Positions 1 to 8,580 are shown, counted from the first letter of the stretch. The stretch is 44,806 nucleotides of DNA from Phyllobacteriaceae bacterium (GCA_029279965.1 JAJUHJ010000012.1:1-44806); one strand, 5' to 3'. Notes: generated from the sequence alone by a model not told the origin. Numbers and translations are program-made.

Positions 1-801
1 CCTAAATAATGATTGATAATCTTGCATTATCGTTCGTCATGAGAAACGATGCGAAAATCCCCTCTCTCGTCGATCAAAACCCGGAAAAAGCGGGCCATGG
101 CGGCTCGGCGCGATCGCAGCGTCAGATACCGAGCAGGATCCCACCGCAAGCCCGACGGCATCCGATAGCCTGCCGGCAGGATCGCCCGAGCACGCCGCGT
201 CTTTTTGGAGGCACAAGAAGGCGCTATCCAATTGAACCTACGCATCCTACGTTCTGAAAATCGATTCAGATTTTCGGGTTGATGCTGCAGGCTGCCAGAT
301 CGAATGTCGCCCGGCGCAAGCGGCAGCATGATCTTGAGGCGGTGCTCCGGGGCCAACTGTGGCGAGCGATGATCTCGTCAGGAGAATGCCGGCACCGCTC
401 AAGGCGCTTTGATCACCACCTAATCAATCATCCTCTCCTGTACTGCCAGCGGCCGGATGACCGCGGCCGCGGCTTTCTGCCAGGCGAACACTGTTCACCG
501 GAACCTCCCAAAGCCTATGCTCCGCGCTCCCTGCCCTCGCCTTCACCCCGGCAAATCAAGGCAAGAACCTGCCCGACCGGATGAGCGATGACGCCACAGA
601 ACAAGCACATATGATGCGGCTGATGCGGCGGCCGTGACAGCCCCTCATGATGCGCGAGATTTCCAGCAAGGATTGTCATACCGGCCGCGACAGCGCACGA
701 GCGCCGATGTCGTGCTATTCACGGAAGAGCATGCTATTTGGCTGCTTTTGTTATGCTGTTGTGTGGCCTCATCGGCGGCCGACCGCTTTGCAGGTATTGT
801 G
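1..801. other. Left-edge stretch without a supported gene
   Basis: Several overlapping short open frames occur on both strands here (for example the 109-residue minus-strand frame ending at 27 and the 101-residue plus-strand frame 279-584), but none has a recognisable domain, a convincing ribosome binding site or a partner. The low-complexity arginine-rich translations look like GC-rich read-through. The only clear structure is a short hairpin near 256-275. The region may be a remnant of older mobile DNA next to the recombinase gene, but no terminal repeats or transposase motifs were recognised, so this is only a guess. Confidence 0.5.
256..275. repeat. Small palindrome GAAAATC-N6-GATTTTC
   Basis: A perfect 7-bp inverted repeat (GAAAATC / GATTTTC) with a 6-base spacer. 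My recollection, which I cannot check here, is that similar GAAAATCGATT-type palindromes recur between genes in Rhizobiales genomes. I found no second copy in this window by eye. Confidence 0.45.
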
Positions 802-1890
802 ATGAACGCACGAGCAACGAATCGGGACGACGATCTGCCCGACATCATCGATATTGTGGCCGAGATGGGCCGAATGCCCGCCGAACCCACCTCCCCTTCG
901 CTGCCGGCACATCTGGAACAACTCGCAGGGCGCGCGCGCGATTATGTCGAAGCAGCAAGTTCTGCCAACACGCGGCGTGCCTACGCCGCCGACTGGCGGC
1001 ATTATTACGCCTGGTGCCAACGGCAGGGCCTTGATGCCCTAACACCGGACCCGCAGATCGTCGGCCTCTACATCACTGCCTGCGCTTCGGGCACCGTTGG
1101 CGGAAATAACAAGCCGAATTCCGTATCGACCATCGAACGGCGTCTTTCGTCGCTGACATGGAACTTTGCCCAGCGCGGCCTGACACTCGATCGAACGGAC
1201 CGACACATCGCTACGGTTATGGCTGGCATCCGCAACAAACACGCCTCCCCTCCCCGCCAGAAGGAAGCAATCCTGCCCGAAGATCTGCTCGCCATGCTGG
1301 AGACGCTCGACCGTGGCTCTTTGCGCGGCCTGCGAGATCGCGCGATGCTGCTGCTCGGCTTCACGGGTGGCCTGCGGCGCTCAGAGATCACCGGTCTCGA
1401 TGCCGGCCGCGATCAAACTGAAGACGGCCGCGGCTGGATCGAATTCCTGGAGAAGGGTTTGCTTGTCATTCTGCGTGGTAAGACCGGCTGGCGCGAGGTC
1501 GAGATCGGACGTGGGTCTTCCGACGCCACCTGCCCGGTCGTAGCCCTCGAAACCTGGCTCGCACTGGCGCGGATCACTCACGGGCCGCTTTTCCGCCGCG
1601 TCACCGGCCGTGGCAAGAAGGTCGGCGCTGAGCGTCTCAACGACCAGGAAGTAGCGCGGCTGGTCAAGCGTGCCGCGCTGTCCGCCGGCATCCGCGGAGA
1701 TTTGCCGGAAGGCGAGCGGGTACAAAAATTCTCCGGCCACTCGTTACGGGCTGGCCTTGCCTCCTCAGCCGAGGTTGACGAGCGGTATGTGCAGAAGCAA
1801 CTCGGCCACGCCTCCGCGGAAATGACCCGCAAATATCAGCGCCGTCGCGACCGATTCCGCGTCAATCTCACCAAAGCTGCCGGTCTGTAG
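802..1890 (+). CDS. Tyrosine recombinase / phage-type integrase
   Basis: Site-specific DNA recombinase of the tyrosine family, expected to cut and rejoin DNA through a covalent 3'-phosphotyrosine. With the start at 802 the protein has 362 residues, normal for the family. An N-terminal SAM-like core-binding domain occupies roughly residues 40-145 and the catalytic domain about 155-355. The catalytic set is visible: Arg in GGLRRSE (about 192), Lys in LRGKTG (227), HSLR (His313, Arg316), LGH (His336) and the nucleophile Tyr345 in TRKYQRR. The ORF track begins at 634, but the extra 56 residues contain a cysteine/leucine run atypical of integrases, so the ATG at 802 is preferred; a GTG at 799 is an alternative. 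It stands alone, with no excisionase or obvious att site, and may resolve plasmid multimers or be left from an integrated element. Confidence 0.88.
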   Translation: MNARATNRDDDLPDIIDIVAEMGRMPAEPTSPSLPAHLEQLAGRARDYVEAASSANTRRAYAADWRHYYAWCQRQGLDALTPDPQIVGLYITACASGTVGGNNKPNSVSTIERRLSSLTWNFAQRGLTLDRTDRHIATVMAGIRNKHASPPRQKEAILPEDLLAMLETLDRGSLRGLRDRAMLLLGFTGGLRRSEITGLDAGRDQTEDGRGWIEFLEKGLLVILRGKTGWREVEIGRGSSDATCPVVALETWLALARITHGPLFRRVTGRGKKVGAERLNDQEVARLVKRAALSAGIRGDLPEGERVQKFSGHSLRAGLASSAEVDERYVQKQLGHASAEMTRKYQRRRDRFRVNLTKAAGL

Positions 1891-2005
1891 CGAGACTACA
1901 GCGCCGCGCGTCCATGCAGATCTGGCGCCAGCCGGATGCAAACGGCGCCTCCTTTGTGCGTTCGGAGGCAGACGGCCGTTCAACGATCTGCATTTCCGCC
2001 GGCTA

Positions 2006-2530
2006 TCAATCGCCCACCCATGACCTTGCCGTCGTCGGCAGCCGGCCTTCCGGGTCTATGATCTGCAGCACCGGCCCGTCATCTTCATTCCATCGCCAAA
2101 GAGCGACACAAGTCCCACCAGGTGACATGAAAGACGGATAGATCACCCCGTCGAACCCAGAGGCAATAAGGCGCTCGTAAAGTGCATGCGTTGCCGGAAG
2201 CGCGCCCCTGTCGAGTTCACTCCTCCACTCGCAATGGTGAATGCGCTCATCAACACCGTGTTCCGCAAGAACTGCTCCGTCAGTCAGATCTGCGAGCTCT
2301 GCGCCGGTAAGCTCGAGCTGCGCGATCAATGCGGGATGCTGAACAAATCCCTGATTGTATTCGGCCCAGGCCGTGGACAATTCGCGCGCCGCATAGATCG
2401 TCGGAACACCACGCGGATTCCAGCGTCCACCAAACCTGGCAGCTCCCTCCCCCGACAGCGGTAAATACGACCATCTGGGTACATAGGCCCGCCACAGAAC
2501 AAGCGGCGGCGTTTCAGCCTCTTCAGGCAT
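2006..2530 (-). CDS. RES-domain toxin of an Xre/RES toxin-antitoxin pair
   Basis: Member of the RES family (named for conserved Arg, Glu and Ser), whose studied members (MbcT, ParT, RES-Xre toxins) act on NAD+ or ADP-ribosylate targets, stopping growth. The frame shows the usual order: WRAYVPRW near the N-terminus with the conserved Arg, GRWNPRG and IYAARELSTAWAE carrying the conserved Tyr and Glu, and SFMSPGGTCVALWRWN near the C-terminus. From the ATG at 2530 it has 174 residues, typical length. A GTG at 2542 in the same frame is possible. The gene overlaps the end of the upstream antitoxin gene by 8 bp, so the two are translationally coupled. Next to the rep genes it is likely a plasmid addiction or stabilisation module. 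Confidence 0.87.
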   Translation of the reverse strand: MPEEAETPPLVLWRAYVPRWSYLPLSGEGAARFGGRWNPRGVPTIYAARELSTAWAEYNQGFVQHPALIAQLELTGAELADLTDGAVLAEHGVDERIHHCEWRSELDRGALPATHALYERLIASGFDGVIYPSFMSPGGTCVALWRWNEDDGPVLQIIDPEGRLPTTARSWVGD

Positions 2531-2894
2531 AGACGCCCGCACGAACCGCTTCCAGATAGGTCAGGACTTCGTCCGCCTTACCCTCGCCCACCAGATCGTA
2601 TGCGGTCTTGCCGGCCCAGCCGGGAATCGGCTGGTGCTTGAACCAGATGACGGCCCGGCTCTCATCTCCCGCCATCTCCGCAGCCACGGTCAGGATGCGA
2701 ACAATCGGGCTCAGCGCAGCATCCACTTTCCGTGTGGCGGATTTGGCCGTCAGGGTGTTGCGGGCAACCCCCGCAAGCCTGGCAAGTTCGGACTGCGTCA
2801 CACCAAGCCTTTCAGAAAGGCGGTGCGGCGATAAAAATGGCGAGCTGCCTTCACTGAACCCAGCGGCACCAATTTGAAAGCCATGGACTTGCAT
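2523..2894 (-). CDS. Xre/MbcA/ParS-type antitoxin
   Basis: Antitoxin partner of the downstream RES toxin. An N-terminal helix-turn-helix region (SERLGVTQSELARLAGVARNT) is followed by the C-terminal toxin-binding domain of the MbcA/ParS/Xre family, recognisable by PIPGWAGKTAYDLVGEGKAD and the final YLEAVRAGVYA. In known systems the C-terminal tail plugs the NAD-binding pocket of the toxin and the complex represses its own promoter. The ORF track starts at 2933, but the ATG at 2894 follows a strong GGAGAGA ribosome binding site, giving 123 residues. Order antitoxin then toxin is the standard one. Confidence 0.87.
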   Translation of the reverse strand: MQVHGFQIGAAGFSEGSSPFLSPHRLSERLGVTQSELARLAGVARNTLTAKSATRKVDAALSPIVRILTVAAEMAGDESRAVIWFKHQPIPGWAGKTAYDLVGEGKADEVLTYLEAVRAGVYA

Positions 2895-3014
2895 CGGCTC
2901 TCTCCGATCAAGGTTTTCTTCACACGTGCTCAATATGTGCGCAATCCGCGCTCATTTCAAGTTCGCGTTGCCCTCTGCACTCACCAGTCTCCCGACAGCT
3001 ATACGGTCAAAGCG

Positions 3015-4220
3015 TCACCCTGCCATCCTCGCGGTCGCGCCATTTGCCTTCAGGGCCGCCATCAACATTGGACCCACGGTGAACTGTCCCGCTCTTGCCT
3101 TCTCGGTCAACGCCCGCAGATATCCGCCCGCCGAATTGATGTGGTTTGCGCGCTGGAGGATACAAGCGATCACAATCGCGGTGGTTTCCGGACCAAATAC
3201 GTCGAGCGCGTCAGCATATGCCGAGGGCGATACTCCAAGATAACCGCGCACCTGGGCCGCGGTCGCCATCAAATCGCGCCAGTTTCTGATTCCGTCGACC
3301 GCATAATCCGAGATTTCCGGGCAGGCTCTCAAAACCAACCCGAGAGGATATCCTTTCAACGGCGTCGGCGTTGGTGGTTTGTGGGTAGCCGTTGCCCCGC
3401 TTTGTTCGAAAGCCGGTTCAAATTCAGTAAGAGAGTCAGTGTTTGAATCAGAATACTGCCGTTCAGAACGATCGGCATTGCCGTTCGATTCTTCGGTATT
3501 TTCATGGCAGATCAACAGGTTGTCGATCTCATCCCGAATGGCGGAGAATTCGGCAACGATCCCCTCGAGCTCTTCCAGAGCCGCGCGGCGCGGCAATCCA
3601 TCGACGATCATCCGGAAGCGCCTCCAGAGACCCCGCCAGTCACCTGGAACTTCTTCTTCCACCGCAGCTTCGATGAGCTTTGAAATGTCTCGCCTGTAAA
3701 GAGTGATCCGTTCGCGCATCAGCCTCAAGGCTCGATTTTCTGCCCGAACGGTCTCGGCCGCCTCAGCAATCTCTTCCGAGCGGGCAAGCAACGGGGCAAG
3801 AGAGAAGCCGAAAGCTTCTTCAAGGCCCCCTCCCCTGCTTTTGCGGGCGTATCGCTTTCCGTTGGGCGAATCTCTACGGATGATGAGTTCGCAGCTCACC
3901 AATGCCGCCAGGTGTCGCCGAAGCGTGACTTCGGACATCCCGTGCGCCCGCAGCGACAGTTGCTTATTGGAGGGGAAAACGATCAAGCCGTTCTCTTCCG
4001 ACAACTCGCTGTCCGGGTAGAATGAAAGCAAGGCAGCCAGAACGGCGAGGGAGCGATCTCCTACACCGATGACAGACTTTCCTTCACAGAGATCCCTGTA
4101 TAGCTGCCACTTGTCGACAGCCTTTCCCTCAGGGATTTCACGAGCAACATTTTGCGCTGCCAGCAAGGCGAGCGACATCGGTCGGCTCCCGAAGGGAGTC
4201 GAGGCAATATGCGTCTCCAT
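3015..4220 (-). CDS. repC: RepC, plasmid replication initiator
   Basis: Replication initiator of repABC replicons, found in Alphaproteobacteria. The N-terminus reads METHIASTPFGSRPM, characteristic of RepC, and the body contains the winged-helix segment LSLRAHGMSEVTLRRHLAAL and SPNGKRYARK. The protein has 401 residues from the ATG at 4220, usual for RepC; the track start at 4229 is a GTG three codons earlier. Third gene of the repABC operon. In studied repABC plasmids the replication origin lies inside the repC coding sequence, so oriV is probably within this gene (known for the family, not visible directly). The 150-bp repB-repC gap carries the antisense ctRNA that limits RepC synthesis. Confidence 0.95.
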   Translation of the reverse strand: METHIASTPFGSRPMSLALLAAQNVAREIPEGKAVDKWQLYRDLCEGKSVIGVGDRSLAVLAALLSFYPDSELSEENGLIVFPSNKQLSLRAHGMSEVTLRRHLAALVSCELIIRRDSPNGKRYARKSRGGGLEEAFGFSLAPLLARSEEIAEAAETVRAENRALRLMRERITLYRRDISKLIEAAVEEEVPGDWRGLWRRFRMIVDGLPRRAALEELEGIVAEFSAIRDEIDNLLICHENTEESNGNADRSERQYSDSNTDSLTEFEPAFEQSGATATHKPPTPTPLKGYPLGLVLRACPEISDYAVDGIRNWRDLMATAAQVRGYLGVSPSAYADALDVFGPETTAIVIACILQRANHINSAGGYLRALTEKARAGQFTVGPMLMAALKANGATARMAG

Positions 4221-4277
4221 TTCCTTCACCCTCTCTCAGGCAAAAGAAATCAGCTCGCCGAATCGACGCTATGACTC

Positions 4278-4306
4278 TTGACAGTGATTCGCGGATTTGC
4301 GATTCT
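4278..4306 (+). promoter_or_regulatory. Candidate promoter of the repABC antisense RNA
   Basis: TTGACA (4278-4283) lies 17 bp before GATTCT (4301-4306), pointing away from repB and antisense to the repC leader. The -35 hexamer is perfect; the -10 hexamer is only fair. Position and direction fit the ctRNA promoter known from repABC plasmids. Confidence 0.6.
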
Positions 4307-4312
4307 CAGCTT

Positions 4313-4360
4313 GCTAGAGACTTGAGAAGGGCTTCCGCGCTGCGCCGTGGGGGCCTTTTT
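4313..4360 (+). ncRNA. Counter-transcribed RNA (incA-type ctRNA) between repB and repC
   Basis: All well studied repABC replicons encode a small antisense RNA in the repB-repC gap that pairs with the repC leader and causes incompatibility. Here a sigma70-like promoter is followed within about 50 nt by a strong hairpin and U tract on the strand opposite to repABC. The predicted RNA is about 45-55 nt, close to the known size. The 5' end is inferred from the promoter. Confidence 0.75.
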
Positions 4361-4365
4361 CTTTT
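4330..4365 (+). terminator. Rho-independent terminator of the ctRNA
   Basis: GGCTTCCGCG (4330-4339) pairs with CGTGGGGGCC (4346-4355), allowing G-U pairs, around a 6-nt loop, and is followed by TTTTTCTTTT. The complementary structure can also form in the repC leader on the minus strand. Confidence 0.75.
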
Positions 4366-4370
4366 GCGGT

Positions 4371-5348
4371 TCAGTCTCCTGTTGTTTTCTCCGACTGCTT
4401 GTAAGCCTCGTAAAGCTCTCCCAGATTGTTCGAAATCCACTCCGCGAACCGTGCGCCATTGGCCGCGCCAAGCGCGATCGTGCTCCCCTTGCCACTTCGT
4501 TTCAGTGTCACGGTGACTGATTTGTCGGAAGGCGCCCAGGTTTTGACTTCTGGCTTTGCCGCGACCTTGCGAACAGGCCTTCTGCTTGCATTCAGTGCCG
4601 CCATCAGCCGCTCGAAACGCTCGTTGCTCTCAAGCTGATCAAACTCAGGATCGGCCAGGAGCTCCTTCGGGGCATCCGGTTTCTTGCCGAGGAGCAGTGA
4701 GAGCTCAACCCACCTCTCGCGGCCCACTGCGGGAGCGGAGCCAATCTTCGAAATAATCGAGGCCGGGATGCGCTTAACGACGGAAATCATCTTCGACACA
4801 GCCGCGGCATTTGATGCCAAGGCAGAACAGATCGTTTCCCGATCATATTCCATGTCTTCAAGACGCTTGGCAAACATGGCCTTTTCGATGAAGGTCAGGT
4901 TCGCTCGAGCAGAATTCTCCTGTCCCTGAGCGATGACATGGGCCTTGTCATCCAAAGCCTTGACGACTGCCCTCACCTTTCGGCCAAGTTGTCTGGCGAC
5001 ACGGACACGCCGGTGCCCGAACACGATCATGAAGCGGCCATCGAGCGTGGGATGAGGGCGCACCAGAATGGGCGTGTTCTGCCCCCTCTCCCGAATGGCC
5101 TTCAGCAACTCCTGATACTGCTCCTCGTCATCCTCCATGCGGTCCGATACAAAGGACACATCGATCGCATCCGGATCGAGCTCAACGACCTGCTCCCCCT
5201 TGAGGTAAGCATCCGCCTGTTTTGCGAGCTCATTCACAGAGCGGATCATCGATTTCGAGGCACCACGCATCGCATATGGGGCGACGGAACCCGGCTCATC
5301 ATTGCTTTCAATATCATTCAAGTCAGCCAGGAGATTCTTTCGCGCCAT
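4371..5348 (-). CDS. repB: RepB, ParB-family partition protein
   Basis: Centromere-binding partition protein of the repABC operon; it binds parS sites and works with RepA to segregate the replicon. The 325-residue protein has the ParB N-terminal fold, with VFGHRRVRVARQLG as the ParB/Srx nucleotide-binding box and QGQENSARANLTFIEKAMFAKR following, then a helix-turn-helix around ETICSALASNAAAVSKMISVV and a C-terminal dimerisation region. The start at 5348 is preceded by AGGAGTTGATGTC, a good ribosome binding site. It lies 74 bp downstream of repA, and a parS-like palindrome sits in that gap. Confidence 0.95.
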   Translation of the reverse strand: MARKNLLADLNDIESNDEPGSVAPYAMRGASKSMIRSVNELAKQADAYLKGEQVVELDPDAIDVSFVSDRMEDDEEQYQELLKAIRERGQNTPILVRPHPTLDGRFMIVFGHRRVRVARQLGRKVRAVVKALDDKAHVIAQGQENSARANLTFIEKAMFAKRLEDMEYDRETICSALASNAAAVSKMISVVKRIPASIISKIGSAPAVGRERWVELSLLLGKKPDAPKELLADPEFDQLESNERFERLMAALNASRRPVRKVAAKPEVKTWAPSDKSVTVTLKRSGKGSTIALGAANGARFAEWISNNLGELYEAYKQSEKTTGD

Positions 5349-5403
5349 GACATCAACTCCTGTTTGGAACTAGTCCACTGATTTCTCGATGGAAAAGCAG
5401 AAT

Positions 5404-5419
5404 TTTGTCAGCGGACAAC
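5404..5419. promoter_or_regulatory. parS-like centromere site between repA and repB
   Basis: Read on the minus strand the site is GTTGTCCGCTGACAAA, matching the repABC parS consensus GTTNNCNGCNGNNAAC at all but the last base. RepB would bind here. A near-identical copy lies at 6817-6832. Confidence 0.75.
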
Positions 5420-5422
5420 ATG

Positions 5423-6631
5423 TCATCGACCCCACCCTTTGTGAACGAGGCTCGCAATCTCGCCATTCACCGCATCCAGCGCCTCCATGGCACGCTCATA
5501 TGTAGATCGTGTCATGGTGTTCTTTTCGACCTCGTAGAGGGTCTGCTTCGTAATGCCGGCGTCCGAGATAGCGGTGGATTTCAGCATATGGTTCTTGAGG
5601 ATAAACTCGCCAAAAAGCGTCTGTAGAAACGCGACCATCTGGGCCTGGGGCTGGTCCGTCGGCTCATACCGGGTGACGAGATAGCGGAACCACTGCAAAT
5701 TCACCTCTGCCCCCACACTGCGGATGGGCTCGAGAATGCCGCCGAGCATCAACAGGAATTGCCCCATGGACATCACGTCCAGCATCTGCGGGTGGATCGT
5801 GATCAGAACGGATGTTGAAGCGGTAAGAGCGGTGATCGTCAGGTACCCAAGCTGTGGCGGGCAATCGATGATCACCACGTCGTAGCGTTCGTCCACCTCC
5901 GCCAGAGCGCTCGATATCCGGGTAAAGAATGCTTTTCCCGCGTTCGAATTCCGGTCGGCCATCGCCAGCGGGGTGTCGTACTCGTATTCCTGTAGTTCCA
6001 GGTTCGCAGGAATGATGTCGAGCCCCGGAAAATTCGTTTCCTGGATGATCTGTGAGAGGGGAACCCTCTCCTCATCGTATCGGATCGCATCGTAGATCGA
6101 CTTGCTCTGGTCCAATTCCGGCTGGAAACCGTGCAATGAGGAAAGCGAGGCTTGAGGATCGAGATCCACAGCAAGCACGCGGTGCCCCGTCAGCGCCATG
6201 TACTGCGCAAGATGTGCCGCAGTCGTCGTCTTGCCCGAGCCGCCTTTGAAATTCACAACGGCAATGACCTGAAGCTTCTCACCCGGCCGCCGATGAGGAA
6301 CATACATCCGGGCTTCCGACCGGCCGTGCTGATCCAGATACTGACGCAATTCGAGCATCTGTTCAGCCGTATATGACCTCCGTCCCGAAGAAGAGGTTTC
6401 AGGGACTGGACCTTTCCCTTCCAGGTGCAATTTCTTCAAATGGCTTTGGGAGACGCCGAGATAGGTTGCAACCTCCGCCAGCGAAAACGAGCGCAGGTTT
6501 TTTTTGGCATTAGGGGGAAAGCGTTGCTGGCTGAGAAGGTGCAGCTTTTTTGAAATCTGATCGCCCTGTTCGAGAATGCGCTTCTCGAAATGCAGCAACG
6601 CCTGATCTGAAACAGGTGAACTCACGTTCAT
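5423..6631 (-). CDS. repA: RepA, ParA-family partition ATPase
   Basis: Walker-type partition ATPase and autorepressor of the repABC operon. From the ATG at 6631 the product has 402 residues, the usual RepA length; the track start at 6676 adds 15 residues with no support. An N-terminal DNA-binding part (about 50-110; SLAEVATYLGVSQSHLKKLH is a MerR-like helix-turn-helix) precedes the ATPase core with the deviant Walker A KGGSGKTT (129-136), VDLDPQASLS and the Walker B VVIIDCPPQLG. First gene of the operon; two parS-like sites flank it. Confidence 0.95.
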   Translation of the reverse strand: MNVSSPVSDQALLHFEKRILEQGDQISKKLHLLSQQRFPPNAKKNLRSFSLAEVATYLGVSQSHLKKLHLEGKGPVPETSSSGRRSYTAEQMLELRQYLDQHGRSEARMYVPHRRPGEKLQVIAVVNFKGGSGKTTTAAHLAQYMALTGHRVLAVDLDPQASLSSLHGFQPELDQSKSIYDAIRYDEERVPLSQIIQETNFPGLDIIPANLELQEYEYDTPLAMADRNSNAGKAFFTRISSALAEVDERYDVVIIDCPPQLGYLTITALTASTSVLITIHPQMLDVMSMGQFLLMLGGILEPIRSVGAEVNLQWFRYLVTRYEPTDQPQAQMVAFLQTLFGEFILKNHMLKSTAISDAGITKQTLYEVEKNTMTRSTYERAMEALDAVNGEIASLVHKGWGR

Positions 6632-6721
6632 TGGGCCAGAATTCCCTAATAACGATTTTTGGCGCAAGATCGCCAAACAGGCGGGAGTATGACCGATTCG
6701 TTGGTTCCGGCAAGAGATTTT

Positions 6722-6740
6722 AAGTTAACAAGAAGTTAAC
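6722..6740. repeat. Two AAGTTAAC repeats one helical turn apart
   Basis: AAGTTAAC occurs at 6722-6729 and 6733-6740, 11 bp apart, and GTTAAC is itself palindromic. The location upstream of repA makes it a candidate operator for RepA autorepression. This is inference from position and symmetry. Confidence 0.45.
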
Positions 6741-6816
6741 CGCGATTCTGTAGACGTATGGAAGTCTGCGGATCATCCGCCCTCATATGCTTGTTTTACC
6801 AGCTGTTTTTAGCGAT

Positions 6817-6832
6817 TTTGTCAGCCGACAAC
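6817..6832. promoter_or_regulatory. parS-like centromere site upstream of repA
   Basis: On the minus strand GTTGTCGGCTGACAAA, fitting the repABC parS consensus except for the final base, as in the second copy between repA and repB. The shared deviation suggests that this replicon's RepB prefers this variant. Confidence 0.75.
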
Positions 6833-6950
6833 ACTAGAGGTGCGCGAAGATGGACCAAGAAGACTGTTCGCAGGGAACCGGAATAAGCGCCAAGCGAATC
6901 AGCATTGACATCCTCCCGCACGCTGTCGAGCAAAGCACTGTTGAATCATA

Positions 6951-7133
6951 ATGCGAGGGCAGGGCAGGGGCCTTCTCGACACCATTGGAGCTTTGATCGA
7001 CGGCGAAGCGGCAAGCTTCACTTCCCTCACCGTGCGGCCGATCGATATAGCAGCGCTCCAGGCGGCGATTGCAGGTCAGCCCCTTAGGATTGCCAACAAT
7101 CGCCTGAAGGCGTCGATACTCGACGCAGCATAA
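6951..7133 (+). CDS. Possible small protein, unrecognised
   Basis: A 60-residue frame (begins MRGQGRGLLDTIGALIDG) divergent from repA. The composition is protein-like and the minus-strand alternative is less convincing, but no ribosome binding site stands out, no domain is recognised, and an in-frame stop lies just upstream. It could be the tail of a decayed gene. No function is proposed. Confidence 0.25.
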   Translation: MRGQGRGLLDTIGALIDGEAASFTSLTVRPIDIAALQAAIAGQPLRIANNRLKASILDAA

Positions 7134-7188
7134 CATCGCCTTGCGCTTCTTCCTTCAAAGAAGATTTGGCACCAGCGCAGGAACCGGA

Positions 7189-7220
7189 GTCAGGATACTC
7201 ACAGACCCGAGCATCCTGAC
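7189..7220 (-). terminator. Hairpin after aceA, possible terminator
   Basis: GTCAGGAT (7189-7196) and ATCCTGAC (7213-7220) form an 8-bp stem, extended by CTC/GAG inside the loop, directly after the aceA stop codon. There is no T tract on the minus strand, so it may stabilise the transcript end rather than terminate alone. Confidence 0.4.
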
Positions 7221-7228
7221 ACGCTGCG

Positions 7229-8530
7229 TCAGAACTGAGCGCTCTCGGTAGAACCGGCCATCGCCGTGGTGGAGGACTGCCCTCGGCTCACGGTCATGCT
7301 CACAGCATCGAAGTAGGAAGTTCCCACTTCCCGCTGGTGCCGTGTCGCGGAAAAGCCGTCCTTCTCCGCGGCGAATTCCGCCTGCTGCAGGGCCGAATAG
7401 GCCTTCATGCCTTCGTCCCTGTAACTGCGGGCCAAGTTAAAGGTCGAAAGCGACACATTGTGATAGCCCGCCAGCGTTATAAACTGGTACTTGTACCCCA
7501 TGGCCCCAAGTTCGCGCTGGAAGGCCTCCATCTCACTCTCGCCCATATGCTTTGCCCAATTGAAAGAGGGCGAGCAATTGTAGGCCAGCATCTGGTCCGG
7601 ATATTCGGCACGGATCGCCTCGGCAAACCGTCTGGCGTCCTCAAGGTTTGGCGTCGACGTCTCGCACCAGATGAGGTCGGCATAGGGTGCATAGGCAAGC
7701 CCCCGCGCGATCGCACAGTCGAAGCCACCCCGAAGGCGATAAAAGCCCTCCTCGGTGCGCTCGCCGGTGACAAACGGCGCATCATATTCATCGATGTCGG
7801 ATGTGATGAGTTGCGCTGCCTCGGCATCGGTGCGTGCCATGATCACCGTCGGCACCCCCATCACGTCCGCTGCCAGCCGCGCCGCGTTCAACGTCTTTAT
7901 GAAATGTGCGGTGGGTACCAGCACTTTGCCGCCCAGATGCCCACACTTTTTCTCGGAGGCGAGCTGATCCTCGAAATGGACCGCAGCCGCTCCGGCTTCG
8001 ATCATTGCCTTCATCAGCTCGAACACGTTAAGCGCGCCACCGAACCCGGCCTCCGCGTCGGCGATGATCGGCACGAAAAAGTCATGATCGCTGATCGCGA
8101 TACCGTCCGCCTTTTCCATGGTCTGGATTTGGTCGGCGCGTTGCAGCGCCTTGTTGATCCGCCGGACCACAGAGGGAACGGAATCGACTGGATAGAGCGA
8201 TTGATCCGGATACATATTGCCCGAAGTGTTGGCATCCGCCGCCACCTGCCAGCCTGAAAGGTAGATCGCCTTCAGACCGGCCTTGACCTGCTGCACAGCC
8301 TGGTTCCCGGTGAACGTCCCAAGGGTAGGCACATAGTCCTCGGTGTGCAACAGCTCCCAAAGCCTGCGGGCGCCGTTCTCCGCCAGTGTATATTGAATAT
8401 CGAGCGAGCCCCGGAGCCGCGTCACGTCTTGAGGCGTATAGGTCCGGGTGATGTTTGCCCATCGGTCCGGCGCCCAAATCGGCGCTTCGAAATCGGGCTG
8501 GCGTGGCGGATTGGCGGTACGTTCGAGCAT
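7229..8530 (-). CDS. aceA: Isocitrate lyase
   Basis: Cleaves isocitrate to glyoxylate and succinate, the first step of the glyoxylate shunt needed for growth on acetate, fatty acids and other C2-yielding substrates. The 433-residue protein carries the isocitrate lyase signature KKCGHLGGK with catalytic Cys196, and the metal/substrate residues in ADAEAGFGG and AVHFEDQL. Length and motifs match the bacterial AceA group. It follows a 79-residue gene by 50 bp in the same direction, and a ScfR/RamB-type regulator is divergent, the typical arrangement for control by acyl-CoA status. Malate synthase is not in the window. Carriage beside repABC indicates that a central-metabolism gene is encoded on a secondary replicon. 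Confidence 0.96.
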   Translation of the reverse strand: MLERTANPPRQPDFEAPIWAPDRWANITRTYTPQDVTRLRGSLDIQYTLAENGARRLWELLHTEDYVPTLGTFTGNQAVQQVKAGLKAIYLSGWQVAADANTSGNMYPDQSLYPVDSVPSVVRRINKALQRADQIQTMEKADGIAISDHDFFVPIIADAEAGFGGALNVFELMKAMIEAGAAAVHFEDQLASEKKCGHLGGKVLVPTAHFIKTLNAARLAADVMGVPTVIMARTDAEAAQLITSDIDEYDAPFVTGERTEEGFYRLRGGFDCAIARGLAYAPYADLIWCETSTPNLEDARRFAEAIRAEYPDQMLAYNCSPSFNWAKHMGESEMEAFQRELGAMGYKYQFITLAGYHNVSLSTFNLARSYRDEGMKAYSALQQAEFAAEKDGFSATRHQREVGTSYFDAVSMTVSRGQSSTTAMAGSTESAQF

Positions 8531-8580
8531 AGAATTGTCTCCTGACAGGTTGCGTTGGGGATAAGAGGGGAGGGCGGCTC

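Larger units (their letters stand above)
6632..6950. promoter_or_regulatory. repABC upstream control region
   Basis: About 320 bp upstream of repA with no convincing coding sequence. It holds paired AAGTTAAC repeats (6722-6740) and a parS-like palindrome (6817-6832). The repA promoter must lie here because repA is the first gene, but I could not pick out a single strong -35/-10 pair. Confidence 0.5.

Noticed and set aside
634-801. Longer start for the tyrosine recombinase
   Set aside because: The added residues contain a cysteine/leucine run and do not resemble integrase N-termini; no ribosome binding site is seen at 634.
7337-8257. 306-residue plus-strand frame opposite aceA
   Set aside because: Shadow frame of a GC-rich gene; the opposite strand encodes complete isocitrate lyase.
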